Both the position numbers and the translations under genes were made by a program. Below are positions 16,805 through 25,071 of a DNA stretch of 34,153 nt, piece by piece (within the stretch, counting starts at the first letter, position 1; every line of letters starts with the position of its first letter). Source of the stretch: Gammaproteobacteria bacterium (GTDB taxonomy: Bacteria; Pseudomonadota; Gammaproteobacteria; Enterobacterales; GCA-2746155); NCBI GenBank assembly GCA_030589945.1, contig JAUUZN010000024.1, positions 1-34,153 on the forward strand. The letters are read 5' to 3'. The notes beneath the pieces are model-generated. The model saw only the letters and a list, made by a program, of their open reading frames with translations. It searched no databases and had not been told where the DNA came from.

Positions 16805-18661
16805 CTACCAAGACCAAAGACTCAATCCAAGATAGTTAAAGTGCCAAAAATAAAAGCTCATTGAAACCATCAATACTGTAGTGATCAATAAAAAATGTTT
16901 AACACCCTCATGAGGTTCAGAGTTCCATGTTCTTATAACCTGCACTAAACCCATTACAGAAAAGAGTGCAAAGGCATAGGTTGAGCCAGCAATGCCCAAA
17001 GTTTGCCAGTTTTTTTCAGCCACAATCGTAAAGGACAGGCTAAATAAGCAGTAAATCGTAAATAACAATGAAAAAGCTGCAAGCATTGGGAACAATCTTA
17101 ATAAAATGCGATCTTTTTCGGGAATCTTACCTCTCATACGGTTTACGGTCCAAATGGGTGAGTAGAACACTGTGAGCAATAGCGATATAAAAAAGGCACA
17201 TACCAATAGAAAAGGAAGCCAAGCTGAAAGCGGATTAACCGGTATAAAATGATCGCCCCTAATGCTGAATGCTTTGCCATATTTTTCAGATTGGAGAAAT
17301 ATAGAATTTGCAAACTCAGTATCTTCCTTCTTGAATTGGTTATTACCCACATGGATTAATGTATCGACTGTCCCAAGCAATGGATTGAGCTCTATGGTCG
17401 AGTCTTTAGCTGTAATTCTCATCACGCCGAGTGCGAAAGAAACTCCTTCAAAAATTTTATTTCGGTCATTATCAATGCGATAGTAACCATTAATAGCCTC
17501 ATCAATTCCACTTTGAGCTACAAGCTTAGGTACTTCATATTCTCGGCTAAGAAAATTTGAAATAAGTGTTAATGCAGGGGTCATCGTCGCTGAATCGGTA
17601 TTGATAATGAAAGCGTAGCCCTTACCCAACGCATGGGAATAACCATAGGATGTTAAAAAGCCGTCAATCCCACCATTATGTCCTAACCATTCTAGAGTTC
17701 CACGAAGTGCATGATAAATGCCCAAACCATAGCCATATTGAAGTCCTGCGTCTGAGGCTAATGTAGTACTGGCTGCTTCCATTTGTTTAATCGTTGCTGC
17801 ATTGATAGCTTTAATTTTATTATCTTCAGAAAATGTCAGCAGGTAATGAGTGAGTTTCGCCATATCCAATGCGGTGGTTATTAGGTTACCAGAGGATCTT
17901 AGATAAATATCGCTGTGTGTCACGGCATCAACATCGCCATATCCATTGCTAAGGCTTTGAGCAACAGTTTCATTAAAAACGAGACTAGAATTGGTCATCC
18001 CTAGTGGTTTGAAAATCTCATCGGCAACGTACTGTTCGTAATTATGATGTGTCACTTTTTCGATAATATGACCTAATATTCCATAACCTGGATTTGCATA
18101 AGCTTGACGTGTACCTGGAACCCAGCGCACCACAAGAGTGGCCTCGTCACGATTAACGGCATCGAGAAGGCTGATGTCAGGATTATTGCGGTTATAGGCA
18201 TTGCGAAAGTGCATGTCATCTAAACCGGCGGTATGAGAGAGTAAGTGTCGGATTAGTACTGGATGTGTTTCACGCCATTGATTACTGATGGCAATTTCAG
18301 GGACGATGTCAATGACCCTATCATCCAGTGAAAAAATACCGCTGTTAGCTAGTTGTACAATGGCTAAAGCGACGAATGTTTTAGTGGTTGAACCGCCACG
18401 CATGAGTGTTTCAGGTAACATCATTACTTCATCAGCTTTATTTTGATAACCAAAGGCTTTCGACCAATAGGTTCCGTTGGTATCAATCAATGCTAATTGA
18501 GCGCCTGGAATATTATTTTCTTCCAGAAGCGTTGCCATTGCTGTTTCAAATTCTTCGAGGTTTTGAGGTGTTTTTACCGGACCATTTTCCTCTTTGACAT
18601 CTGCAGAGGTAACGGAATTTAACATGAAGAAAGTCATTAGAATAATGAGGTGTTTAAACAT
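16805..18661 (-). CDS. Class C beta-lactamase-like serine hydrolase with C-terminal membrane domain
   Basis: This 618-aa protein starts with a Sec signal peptide (MFKHLIILMTFFMLNSVTSA). The periplasmic domain has the penicillin-binding/beta-lactamase class C triad: Ser91-Thr-Thr-Lys94 (GGSTTKTF), Tyr188-Ala-Asn190 (AYANPGYG) and His328-Asn-Gly330 (GHNGG, in place of KTG). After a beta-rich linker, four hydrophobic helices occupy about residues 475-615 (LPFLLVCAFFISLLLTVFY, LAAFSLLFTIYCLFSLSF and two more). This is the common Beta-lactamase family esterase/peptidase architecture; acting on D-peptides or esters is more likely than true beta-lactamase resistance. GGAG precedes the ATG. It is convergent with the frameshifted hydrolase, 8 bases apart. 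Confidence 0.87.
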   Translation of the reverse strand: MFKHLIILMTFFMLNSVTSADVKEENGPVKTPQNLEEFETAMATLLEENNIPGAQLALIDTNGTYWSKAFGYQNKADEVMMLPETLMRGGSTTKTFVALAIVQLANSGIFSLDDRVIDIVPEIAISNQWRETHPVLIRHLLSHTAGLDDMHFRNAYNRNNPDISLLDAVNRDEATLVVRWVPGTRQAYANPGYGILGHIIEKVTHHNYEQYVADEIFKPLGMTNSSLVFNETVAQSLSNGYGDVDAVTHSDIYLRSSGNLITTALDMAKLTHYLLTFSEDNKIKAINAATIKQMEAASTTLASDAGLQYGYGLGIYHALRGTLEWLGHNGGIDGFLTSYGYSHALGKGYAFIINTDSATMTPALTLISNFLSREYEVPKLVAQSGIDEAINGYYRIDNDRNKIFEGVSFALGVMRITAKDSTIELNPLLGTVDTLIHVGNNQFKKEDTEFANSIFLQSEKYGKAFSIRGDHFIPVNPLSAWLPFLLVCAFFISLLLTVFYSPIWTVNRMRGKIPEKDRILLRLFPMLAAFSLLFTIYCLFSLSFTIVAEKNWQTLGIAGSTYAFALFSVMGLVQVIRTWNSEPHEGVKHFLLITTVLMVSMSFYFWHFNYLGLSLWSW

Positions 18662-18760
18662 TTTGAAAGCTCCAATTAATGTTTTATTATTATTTTTAGG
18701 GTTCAGAGGAGTGAATATCCATATTTTGCAGGTATATTACTATAAATAACCCTTAAAAGA

Positions 18761-18789
18761 TTGATCCTTTGGGGTGTTCACCGTATAAT
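18761..18789 (+). promoter_or_regulatory. Sigma-70 promoter of rpsF operon
   Basis: TTGATC (18761-18766), a 17-base spacer and a perfect TATAAT (18784-18789) form a good sigma-70 promoter. It is followed by CGCGCG, a GC-rich discriminator typical of stringently controlled ribosomal promoters. About 120 bases of leader separate the likely start site from rpsF. An S6:S18 autoregulatory structure would be expected there, but I could not identify one by eye. Confidence 0.75.
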
Positions 18790-18918
18790 CGCGCGTCCCA
18801 GATTCAGCTTTATGTTGATTTTGGGAATTAACAATTAACTTTAACTCCTTGCTGCATTACCTCTGCATTCTTAAACGAGAATTCAACGTGAGTGGCTGGA
18901 CCCCAAAGGGAGCATACA

Positions 18919-19452
18919 ATGCGACACTACGAAATTGTGTTTCTGGTACATCCTGATCAGAGTGACCAGGTACCAGGTATGATTGAGCGTTATAGCGAAA
19001 TCATCACAAAAGCCAATGGAACAATCCATCGTCTAGAAGACTGGGGACGCCGTCAATTGGCATACCCAATTAACAAAATTCATAAAGCTCATTATGTATT
19101 AATCAACGCCGAATGTGGTTTTGAGCCCATCGAAGAGCTTGAAGACGCTTTCCGTTTTAACGATGCCGTTATCCGAAATATGGTTATCCGTACCAAGGAT
19201 GCTGTGACTGAAGATTCTCCTCTTATCAAATTGAAAGATGAGAGAAAAGAAGCTCCTCGACGTTCTGAAGATTCTTCTTCTGAAAAGCCAGCTGCTACTG
19301 AAGCACCTGCTGCTGAAAAAGCGCCAGTTGTTGAAGAAACTCCAGCTGAAGAGACAGTAACAGAAGAAGCACCTGCTGAAGAAGTTGTAGCTGAAGAAGC
19401 TCCAGCTGAAGCAGTTGCTGACGAACCATCTGAGGAAGCTGACAAGGCTTAA
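18919..19452 (+). CDS. rpsF: 30S ribosomal protein S6, with long acidic C-terminal extension
   Basis: The start at 18919 ([18 protein letters not shown]) follows AAGGGAG and matches the conserved S6 N-terminus; an in-frame start at 18892 would add nine unsupported residues. Residues 1-100 form the S6 fold with [22 protein letters not shown] and the [19 protein letters not shown] helix. Residues 112-177 are a low-complexity Ala/Glu/Pro/Val tail made of degenerate EEAPAEE-like repeats. This is much longer than the short tail of E. coli S6, which RimK extends with glutamates after translation. S6 binds S18 on the small-subunit platform. It leads the rpsF-rpsR-rplI operon; priB is missing between rpsF and rpsR. 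Confidence 0.96.
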   Translation: MRHYEIVFLVHPDQSDQVPGMIERYSEIITKANGTIHRLEDWGRRQLAYPINKIHKAHYVLINAECGFEPIEELEDAFRFNDAVIRNMVIRTKDAVTEDSPLIKLKDERKEAPRRSEDSSSEKPAATEAPAAEKAPVVEETPAEETVTEEAPAEEVVAEEAPAEAVADEPSEEADKA

Positions 19453-19486
19453 GCCTTTCAGCCCATGAATTTTAGGAGAAACGAAT

Positions 19487-19714
19487 ATGTCACGCTATTT
19501 TAGACGTCGTAAATTCTGCCGTTTTACAGCAGAGGGTGTTGTTGAGATTGATTATAAAGATCTAGCAACTTTAAAAAATTACGTTACAGAGACCGGTAAG
19601 ATCGTACCAAGCCGTATCACTGGAACAAAAGCAAAATACCAACGTCAGTTGGCACGTGCAGTAAAACGAGCTCGTTTTCTTGCATTATTGCCTTATACAG
19701 ACAGTCACGAGTAA
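19487..19714 (+). CDS. rpsR: 30S ribosomal protein S18
   Basis: This 75-aa protein matches S18 over its whole length: [25 protein letters not shown], the [16 protein letters not shown] segment, and [22 protein letters not shown]. It pairs with S6 on the 30S platform. TAGGAG precedes the ATG. It lies 34 bases after rpsF, too little room for priB, and 15 bases before rplI. Confidence 0.98.
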   Translation: MSRYFRRRKFCRFTAEGVVEIDYKDLATLKNYVTETGKIVPSRITGTKAKYQRQLARAVKRARFLALLPYTDSHE

Positions 19715-19729
19715 GAAGGGGATATTACA

Positions 19730-20182
19730 ATGGAAGTCATTCTATTAGAAAACATCCGTAACTTAGGCGGTCTTGGCGATAATGTCGATGTACGTTCAGG
19801 TTATGGAAGAAACTATCTAATTCCACAGGGCAAAGCTGTTCCAGCAAATAAAGCAAATATTGCTGCATTTGAAGAACGCCGCGCTGAATTAGAAGTAAAA
19901 GCAAAAGAAGAATTAGCAGTGTCTCAAAAGCGTGCTGATTTGTTTGAAGAATTAACAATTACTATCACTTCAAAAGCTGGAGATGAAGGTAAGTTATTCG
20001 GTTCTATCGGAACGAGAGATATTGCTGAAGCGGTTAATGCACAAATCACAGCTGAGCTTGAAAAGAGTGAAGTTGCTATGCCAGATGGCTCTATTCGCTC
20101 AACGGGCGAGTACGAGTTCACAGTTAACTTACACAGTGAAGTTAGCGCTACAGTTAAAGTTGTTGTAGTTGCAGAAGAGTAA
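19730..20182 (+). CDS. rplI: 50S ribosomal protein L9
   Basis: This 150-aa protein has the conserved L9 N-terminal domain ([34 protein letters not shown]), the long connecting helix ([22 protein letters not shown]) and the C-terminal domain ending in [13 protein letters not shown]. Length matches E. coli L9 (149). It is the last gene before a clear intrinsic terminator. Confidence 0.98.
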   Translation: MEVILLENIRNLGGLGDNVDVRSGYGRNYLIPQGKAVPANKANIAAFEERRAELEVKAKEELAVSQKRADLFEELTITITSKAGDEGKLFGSIGTRDIAEAVNAQITAELEKSEVAMPDGSIRSTGEYEFTVNLHSEVSATVKVVVVAEE

Positions 20183-20228
20183 GCTAGTCAAAATATTGGT
20201 TTGAGATCAATCAAATCAAATAATTAAA

Positions 20229-20265
20229 AACGCTGTTGCACCTTAGGTACAACGGCGTTTTTTTT
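20229..20265 (+). terminator. Rho-independent terminator after rplI
   Basis: A 14-base stem (left arm 20229-20242, AACGCTGTTGCACC; right arm 20246-20259, GGTACAACGGCGTT) closes on a 3-base TTA loop, with one G-U wobble and one C-A mismatch. A run of eight T (20258-20265) follows. It ends the rpsF-rpsR-rplI transcript. Confidence 0.9.
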
Positions 20266-20373
20266 GCATTATTTTTTGTAATACATTGATATAAAGCAAT
20301 ATCGGTCTAATTGAATAGAGGTAGAATCCGATTCAAATTAAGCTTATTTATTTTCAGGAGCTTGTTAGACCAT

Positions 20374-21120
20374 ATGCAATTTACAATTTCAGCACGCAAT
20401 AAAAAGGCTGAGGAACCGATCCAAGATTTTCTTTGGAATCATTTCCGTGAAATTCCCATCGATCAAATTGATAGCTTTTTTGGCTTCACCACCTATTCTT
20501 CACTCTATGGAGGAAGGATGTGGGATATAAGGAAAGACAATTCAGCGGAACTCAGCGAAGCTGACATTGATGCGATGTATAAAAGGAATATTAATCTGCG
20601 TCTGCCTTTAACCAATCATTATGCAAGTATTGAAGAGTATAATGAGAACATTCCATATCTTGAAAAGTACTATCGGCCGGGGAACTCAATCATTGTAACT
20701 AATGATGATTTAGCTCGATGGATCAGAGCCGACTTTCCCGACTACCACCTAGAAGCCAGTGTAATTAAAAATATTGGTAGCCTCAATAAAATTGATGAAG
20801 CATCAAAACTTTACGACACTATTGTACTGCCGATGAATTGTAATTATGACGACGAATTTCTCATATCGATTGAAGACAAGAGCATTATTAGATTATTCGC
20901 TAATGCGGGTTGTGCGTTAACTTGCCCATCAAAAATTTGCTATCAGAGTATATCTAAGGCGAATAAGGTTAAAGATCCCACACTCTTTAGATGCTCACAG
21001 GATTTAAAGCAACGAGACCTTTTAGGCATGATTGATTCCGATCTTGAGCATTTGCAGTCCTTAGGATTTGAACGATTTAAGATGCTTCGTTCGCGTGGAA
21101 TTGGGATTACAGGGCATTAA
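20374..21120 (+). CDS. Unrecognised cytoplasmic protein, weakly U32-like
   Basis: The start at 20374 gives 248 aa (MQFTISARNKKAEEPIQDF); AGGAG at 20356-20360 is 13 bases upstream, a long spacing. A frame to 20311 adds 21 residues without support. There is no signal peptide or membrane helix. The segment LRLPLTNHYAS, then NSIIVTNDDLARWIRADFP, LEASVIKNI, TIVLPMNCNYDDEFL and IIRLFANAGCALTCPSKICY looks like successive strands of a TIM barrel with a Cys-x3-Cys-Pro motif, reminiscent of peptidase U32-type proteins. The match is loose and the function is unknown. It sits between the rplI terminator and a convergent TPR protein gene. Confidence 0.6.
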   Translation: MQFTISARNKKAEEPIQDFLWNHFREIPIDQIDSFFGFTTYSSLYGGRMWDIRKDNSAELSEADIDAMYKRNINLRLPLTNHYASIEEYNENIPYLEKYYRPGNSIIVTNDDLARWIRADFPDYHLEASVIKNIGSLNKIDEASKLYDTIVLPMNCNYDDEFLISIEDKSIIRLFANAGCALTCPSKICYQSISKANKVKDPTLFRCSQDLKQRDLLGMIDSDLEHLQSLGFERFKMLRSRGIGITGH

Positions 21121-21129
21121 AATGTCGTT

Positions 21130-22974
21130 TTAACGATCACACCGTATAACCATTGGCGTCATTTTTTGACGTACAATTCCTTGATATTTCATCTCAGCTA
21201 AAAGATTAGGATGCCGGTTTATATCAAAATGATAATAGTTCATAAAGCTTGCGATACCTACAAGAGAGGTTGAGTTATCGAGGTGTTTTATCAGTTGATA
21301 TGCTTTTTCATCATCACCGTATGTTTTTGAGATTAACCATTGAGTTGCAGGAGATTTATTAATGACTTCATCTGCGAGTTTGTACAACTTTTCAGCTTCC
21401 TCAAAGTTCCTCTCAACACAGGCTTGGCGAAGCTGAGCTATTATCATGCTCTCTTCAGGTAATGTGCTTGCTAAGATAGTGCGTAAGGCTTTAGACGCTT
21501 TATCTAATTCCCCATTCATTAAATAGGCTCGATGTGATTGGTAGGCAACCATTCTATTTCTTGGGAACTGTTCTCGTGCCTTATCTGCTACACGTGCTGC
21601 AGCCTTGGTATTTTGGGATAGTGCTAAATTTACAATTTGTGATTCAGCAAATTCAGCATCCTGTAGAACCTGAGTATCAGCTTTAGAATAATACTCCAAT
21701 AACTCTGACCACTTTCCCATATCAGCTTTAATTCTGGGAAGTACGTAATTGGCTAATCGATGGGAAGGGTTTGTTAACAAAATATTTTGATAGATCGTTT
21801 CTGCATCGGTATATCGCAAACTGTATTGAGCAATCACGCCCTGATAATATTTTGCATCAACGGTATCGCCCTCCATAGCAATGGCCCTATCAAGATACTT
21901 GATACCTTTCTTGAAACGATCCTCTGGAGGTGTTTTTGACGAATTTCCTATGGTTGAGATATCGAGAGTAAACAACCATGTATTACCCAGTGTCCCTAAT
22001 GCTCGAGAAAAATTATTATCCAGTTCAACTGCCCGTTCTAGTAATTTAATTTTTTTCGGAATTTGATCAATCATTGAGCCATCGGGGACCGTTGCCTCTA
22101 AAAAAGCTTCATAGGCTTCAACTGATGAGGTGCCTACGCGGATCATTTTTCTCAATGACTCTGGATCCATCACTGTATCGAGGGCATTAGCAATTGATAT
22201 GGCAACCTCTTCTTGAATAATAATGATGTCCGTATACTTACGGTCATAGGTCTCTGACCATAGGTGAAAACCATCCTTTGCTCGTATCAGTTGGGCTGTC
22301 ACTCTTATCTGATCACCTGCCCGGCGAACGGAGCCTTCTAAAATATGCTCTACACCCAGTTCATCAGCAATAGTTTTAATATCTTTATCAGAACCCTTAT
22401 AGGCAAAACTGGATGTTCTACTCGATACCAGAAGGTCTCTAGTTCTGGCAAGAGCATTTAAAAGCTCTTCCGTTAAACCATCAGCAAACCAGCCTTGCTC
22501 TTTGTCAGATGAAAAATTCGCAAAGGGTAAAACAGCAATTGTTTTACTGAGTATTTCAGTTGTTGCTGCTGACGTCACTTCAGTTTTCGTGTTTGAAGTT
22601 GAGGAAATTTCAGGGTTCGATTCTTCTTGAAAACGACTCTCATAAACAAAATATCCGAGTGCGACGACGAGTAAACCAATGATGGTAAAATCGAGCTTAC
22701 GACCTGTGTGTGCAGTAATAGATTCTTCGGCTGATATATCAGTCTCGCGTCTAACGCCATCTGGTGTGATTTCAAAGGCCCAGGCGAAAAATATTGCAAA
22801 GGGGAATCCGAGAGCTCCAACCACCAAAAGAAAGGTAATGGTCCATTCGGGAAGATTAGCTGCAGGGACAATAACATCCGCTATTTGCAACACAACCCAG
22901 CCCAAAAGTAGGTAGCCAACGCTTACTTTAAAGACATTACGTCGTTTAAGTTCTTTGAAAAAAGAATCTGCCAT
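21130..22974 (-). CDS. Membrane-anchored TolB/FlgO-like domain + TPR protein (second paralogue)
   Basis: This 614-aa protein is a paralogue of the one at 2445-4634. It has the same N-terminus (MADSFFKELKRRNVFKVSVGY), the AWAFEITPDGVRRE motif, the third helix FTIIGLLVVALGYFVYESRF, and the TolB/FlgO-like region (TIAVLPFANFSS, GLTEELLNALARTRDLLVSSRTSSFAY, LEGSVRRAGDQIRVTAQLI, DGFHLWSETYDRKYTD). Degenerate TPRs follow and are shorter and more divergent than in the first copy. No catalytic domain is present. It stands alone, convergent with the unrecognised gene and divergent from dnaB across a 204-base region. The family is often annotated as adenylate cyclase-like, but nothing here supports cyclase activity. 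Confidence 0.83.
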   Translation of the reverse strand: MADSFFKELKRRNVFKVSVGYLLLGWVVLQIADVIVPAANLPEWTITFLLVVGALGFPFAIFFAWAFEITPDGVRRETDISAEESITAHTGRKLDFTIIGLLVVALGYFVYESRFQEESNPEISSTSNTKTEVTSAATTEILSKTIAVLPFANFSSDKEQGWFADGLTEELLNALARTRDLLVSSRTSSFAYKGSDKDIKTIADELGVEHILEGSVRRAGDQIRVTAQLIRAKDGFHLWSETYDRKYTDIIIIQEEVAISIANALDTVMDPESLRKMIRVGTSSVEAYEAFLEATVPDGSMIDQIPKKIKLLERAVELDNNFSRALGTLGNTWLFTLDISTIGNSSKTPPEDRFKKGIKYLDRAIAMEGDTVDAKYYQGVIAQYSLRYTDAETIYQNILLTNPSHRLANYVLPRIKADMGKWSELLEYYSKADTQVLQDAEFAESQIVNLALSQNTKAAARVADKAREQFPRNRMVAYQSHRAYLMNGELDKASKALRTILASTLPEESMIIAQLRQACVERNFEEAEKLYKLADEVINKSPATQWLISKTYGDDEKAYQLIKHLDNSTSLVGIASFMNYYHFDINRHPNLLAEMKYQGIVRQKMTPMVIRCDR

Positions 22975-23178
22975 GAAAGTTATTATTCTTATGAAGTGTT
23001 ATTGTTATAGGTCCATTAACAACAATGTACTGGTATTACGACTATTTATCAATTATTGCTGATATGTTCATTGATCAGTTGACGTTGCACTGGCACAATA
23101 TCACCCCTGTTGAAAGAACTGCTCACATCGTTCACATCATCAAGAATATAGTTTAACCGTAAATAAGAACTAGGAAAT

Positions 23179-24561
23179 ATGCCAACTCCAGCCGAAAAAT
23201 CAACAGTTTCAAGCCTAAAGCTTCCTCCTCATTCACTTGAGGCTGAGCAGTCAGTCCTGGGCGGCCTGATGATGAATAATAAGGCTTGGGAGAGAGTTGA
23301 GGAAATTTTAGTTCCAGATGATTTTTATCGACGTGACCATCGTTTAATATTTATGGCAATGATTGATTTGTCTATCAACGGTTCACCACTTGATGCTATT
23401 ACAGTATCAGAATATCTACACCGTCAAGGTCATGGCGATGATACCGGTGGATTAGACTATCTGGCCGAACTCGTTAAAAATACACCCAGTGTGGCGAATA
23501 TACAGGCCTATGCTGAAGCGATTCGAGAACGAGCCATCATTCGAGAAATGATATCGGCTGCCAACGAAATAGCCGACGCAGGTTTTAACCCTGAAGGTAG
23601 AAACAGTACCGATTTATTAGATTTGGCAGAAACACAAATATTTAAAATTGCTGAAAACCGAAGTGGTGACGGCAAAGGACCTCGTTCTTTAAGAACGGGT
23701 CTGCTGGATGAAACCCTGGCTCGCATTGAAGAGATGAACGAAGCAAAAGGTGGTATCACCGGATTATCCACAGGATTTACTGCTTTTGATAAAAAGACCA
23801 CCGGTTTGCAGCCCGCAGATCTGGTCATTGTTGCTGGACGCCCATCTATGGGAAAAACAACCTTTGCAATGAATATTGCAGAGCATGTGGCCATAAAAGA
23901 AGAGAAACCAGTCATTATTTTTAGTATGGAAATGCCTGCCGATGCTTTATTAATGCGTTGTATTTCATCTCTTGGCCGCGTAGATCAATCGCGTATGAGA
24001 AGTGGCAACATGCAGGATCAGGATTGGAATCAGGTCATTAGTGCATTTAACCTGCTAAAAGAGCAGGGCAATATGTTCATCGACGACACTCCGAATATGA
24101 GTCCTGCTGAAATTCGGAGTCGAGCGCGTCGAATTTCTAGAGAAAATGGTGGGTTGTCTTTAATCGTGATCGACTATCTTCAATTAATGAGTGTTCCTGG
24201 TATGGGAGACAATCGAACCCTTGAAGTATCAGAAATATCACGGTCGTTAAAATCACTTGCCAAGGAATTGAAAATTCCTGTAATCGCCTTATCACAGTTG
24301 AACCGATCACTTGAGCAAAGAGCCGATAGACGACCTGTGATGGCTGACTTACGTGAGTCTGGTTCCATCGAGCAGGATGCTGACTTGATATGCTTTATTT
24401 ATCGCGATGAAGTTTATAATCCTGATACTGAACATAAGGGTATGGCGGAAATTATCATCAGCAAGCAACGTAATGGACCCATTGGTAAATTCCCTTTAAC
24501 CTTCCAAGGTCAGTACACTCGTTTTGATAATTATGCGAGTCCTGATGATGATCATTACTAG
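23179..24561 (+). CDS. dnaB: Replicative DNA helicase DnaB
   Basis: This 460-aa hexameric helicase unwinds DNA at the replication fork. The N-terminal domain (LPPHSLEAEQSVLGGLMMNN) binds primase. The RecA-like C-terminal domain carries Walker A GRPSMGKT at residues 220-227, Walker B LIVIDYLQLM, the conserved LKSLAKELKIPVIALSQLNRSLEQR helix and the arginine-finger region. No intein is present. Its place after rpsF-rpsR-rplI is conserved in bacteria, but here two unrelated genes separate it from rplI. Confidence 0.98.
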   Translation: MPTPAEKSTVSSLKLPPHSLEAEQSVLGGLMMNNKAWERVEEILVPDDFYRRDHRLIFMAMIDLSINGSPLDAITVSEYLHRQGHGDDTGGLDYLAELVKNTPSVANIQAYAEAIRERAIIREMISAANEIADAGFNPEGRNSTDLLDLAETQIFKIAENRSGDGKGPRSLRTGLLDETLARIEEMNEAKGGITGLSTGFTAFDKKTTGLQPADLVIVAGRPSMGKTTFAMNIAEHVAIKEEKPVIIFSMEMPADALLMRCISSLGRVDQSRMRSGNMQDQDWNQVISAFNLLKEQGNMFIDDTPNMSPAEIRSRARRISRENGGLSLIVIDYLQLMSVPGMGDNRTLEVSEISRSLKSLAKELKIPVIALSQLNRSLEQRADRRPVMADLRESGSIEQDADLICFIYRDEVYNPDTEHKGMAEIIISKQRNGPIGKFPLTFQGQYTRFDNYASPDDDHY

Positions 24562-24570
24562 CTCTGAAAA

Positions 24571-24975
24571 ATGATTGCGACCATCAAGTTATCTCCAACG
24601 TGCCAAGGGTTGCTAGAGTTTACCTCTGAGCTTACGAATATCGTATCGCAAAGTGGACTAAAAGAAGGTTTGTGCACTCTTTTTGTCAAACACACATCCT
24701 GTAGTTTAATCATTCAAGAAAATGCTGATCCCAGCGCACGCCGAGATTTGGAACACTGGCTCAATCGACTGGTAGCTGAGAATGATCCACTTTATACACA
24801 TACTTTTGAAGGCGCTGACGATATGCCTGCACATATTAAATCGGTATTAACCGCTACTAGTTTATCGATTCCATTTGAAAACGAAAGACTTTGTCTCGGA
24901 ACTTGGCAGGGTGTTTATTTGTGGGAGCATCGACACCATCCGGGTGTTCGTTCTGTTGTTGTGCATCTGAGCTGA
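24571..24975 (+). CDS. yjbQ: YjbQ-family (UPF0047) protein
   Basis: This 134-aa protein has the YjbQ signature: LCTLFVKHTSCSLIIQENADPSARRDLEHWLNRL, then DDMPAHIKSVLTATSLSIP and LCLGTWQGVYLWEHRHHPGVRSV. The conserved His and Glu residues probably form a metal site. E. coli YjbQ has weak thiamin-phosphate synthase activity, but the physiological role is unsettled. It starts 9 bases after dnaB and is probably co-transcribed. Confidence 0.92.
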   Translation: MIATIKLSPTCQGLLEFTSELTNIVSQSGLKEGLCTLFVKHTSCSLIIQENADPSARRDLEHWLNRLVAENDPLYTHTFEGADDMPAHIKSVLTATSLSIPFENERLCLGTWQGVYLWEHRHHPGVRSVVVHLS

Positions 24976-25071
24976 GTATCTAGGATTGTTTATGAGTGAT
25001 GAGGCAACATAAAATGAAATCAGTAGAGTTTTACTCTTTAGGTATAAGCTTATAAAGCAATTCGCATTGTT

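Noticed and set aside
16805-18661. True beta-lactamase (antibiotic resistance)
   Set aside because: The class C-type motifs are shared by many esterases and D-peptidases; the third motif is HNG and the protein carries a large membrane domain not found in resistance enzymes.
19092-19445. Antisense 117-codon ORF rich in Ser/Ala opposite the rpsF tail
   Set aside because: It is the complement of the low-complexity Ala/Glu tail of S6, which leaves the opposite strand free of stops; it has no independent coding signs.
21117-21133. TTAAAA-TGTCG-TTTTAA inverted repeat between convergent genes at 21120/21130
   Set aside because: The stem is only six A-T pairs, too weak to call a terminator.
23064-23156. 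A 30-codon ORF upstream of dnaB (MFIDQLTLHWHNITPVE...)
   Set aside because: It has no clear ribosome binding site and lies in the dnaB promoter/leader region; a frame of this length is expected by chance.
25043-25054. Perfect 12-bp palindrome TATAAGCTTATA between yjbQ and the di-iron gene
   Set aside because: It lies in a convergent gap with no promoter nearby; short AT-rich palindromes are frequent by chance.
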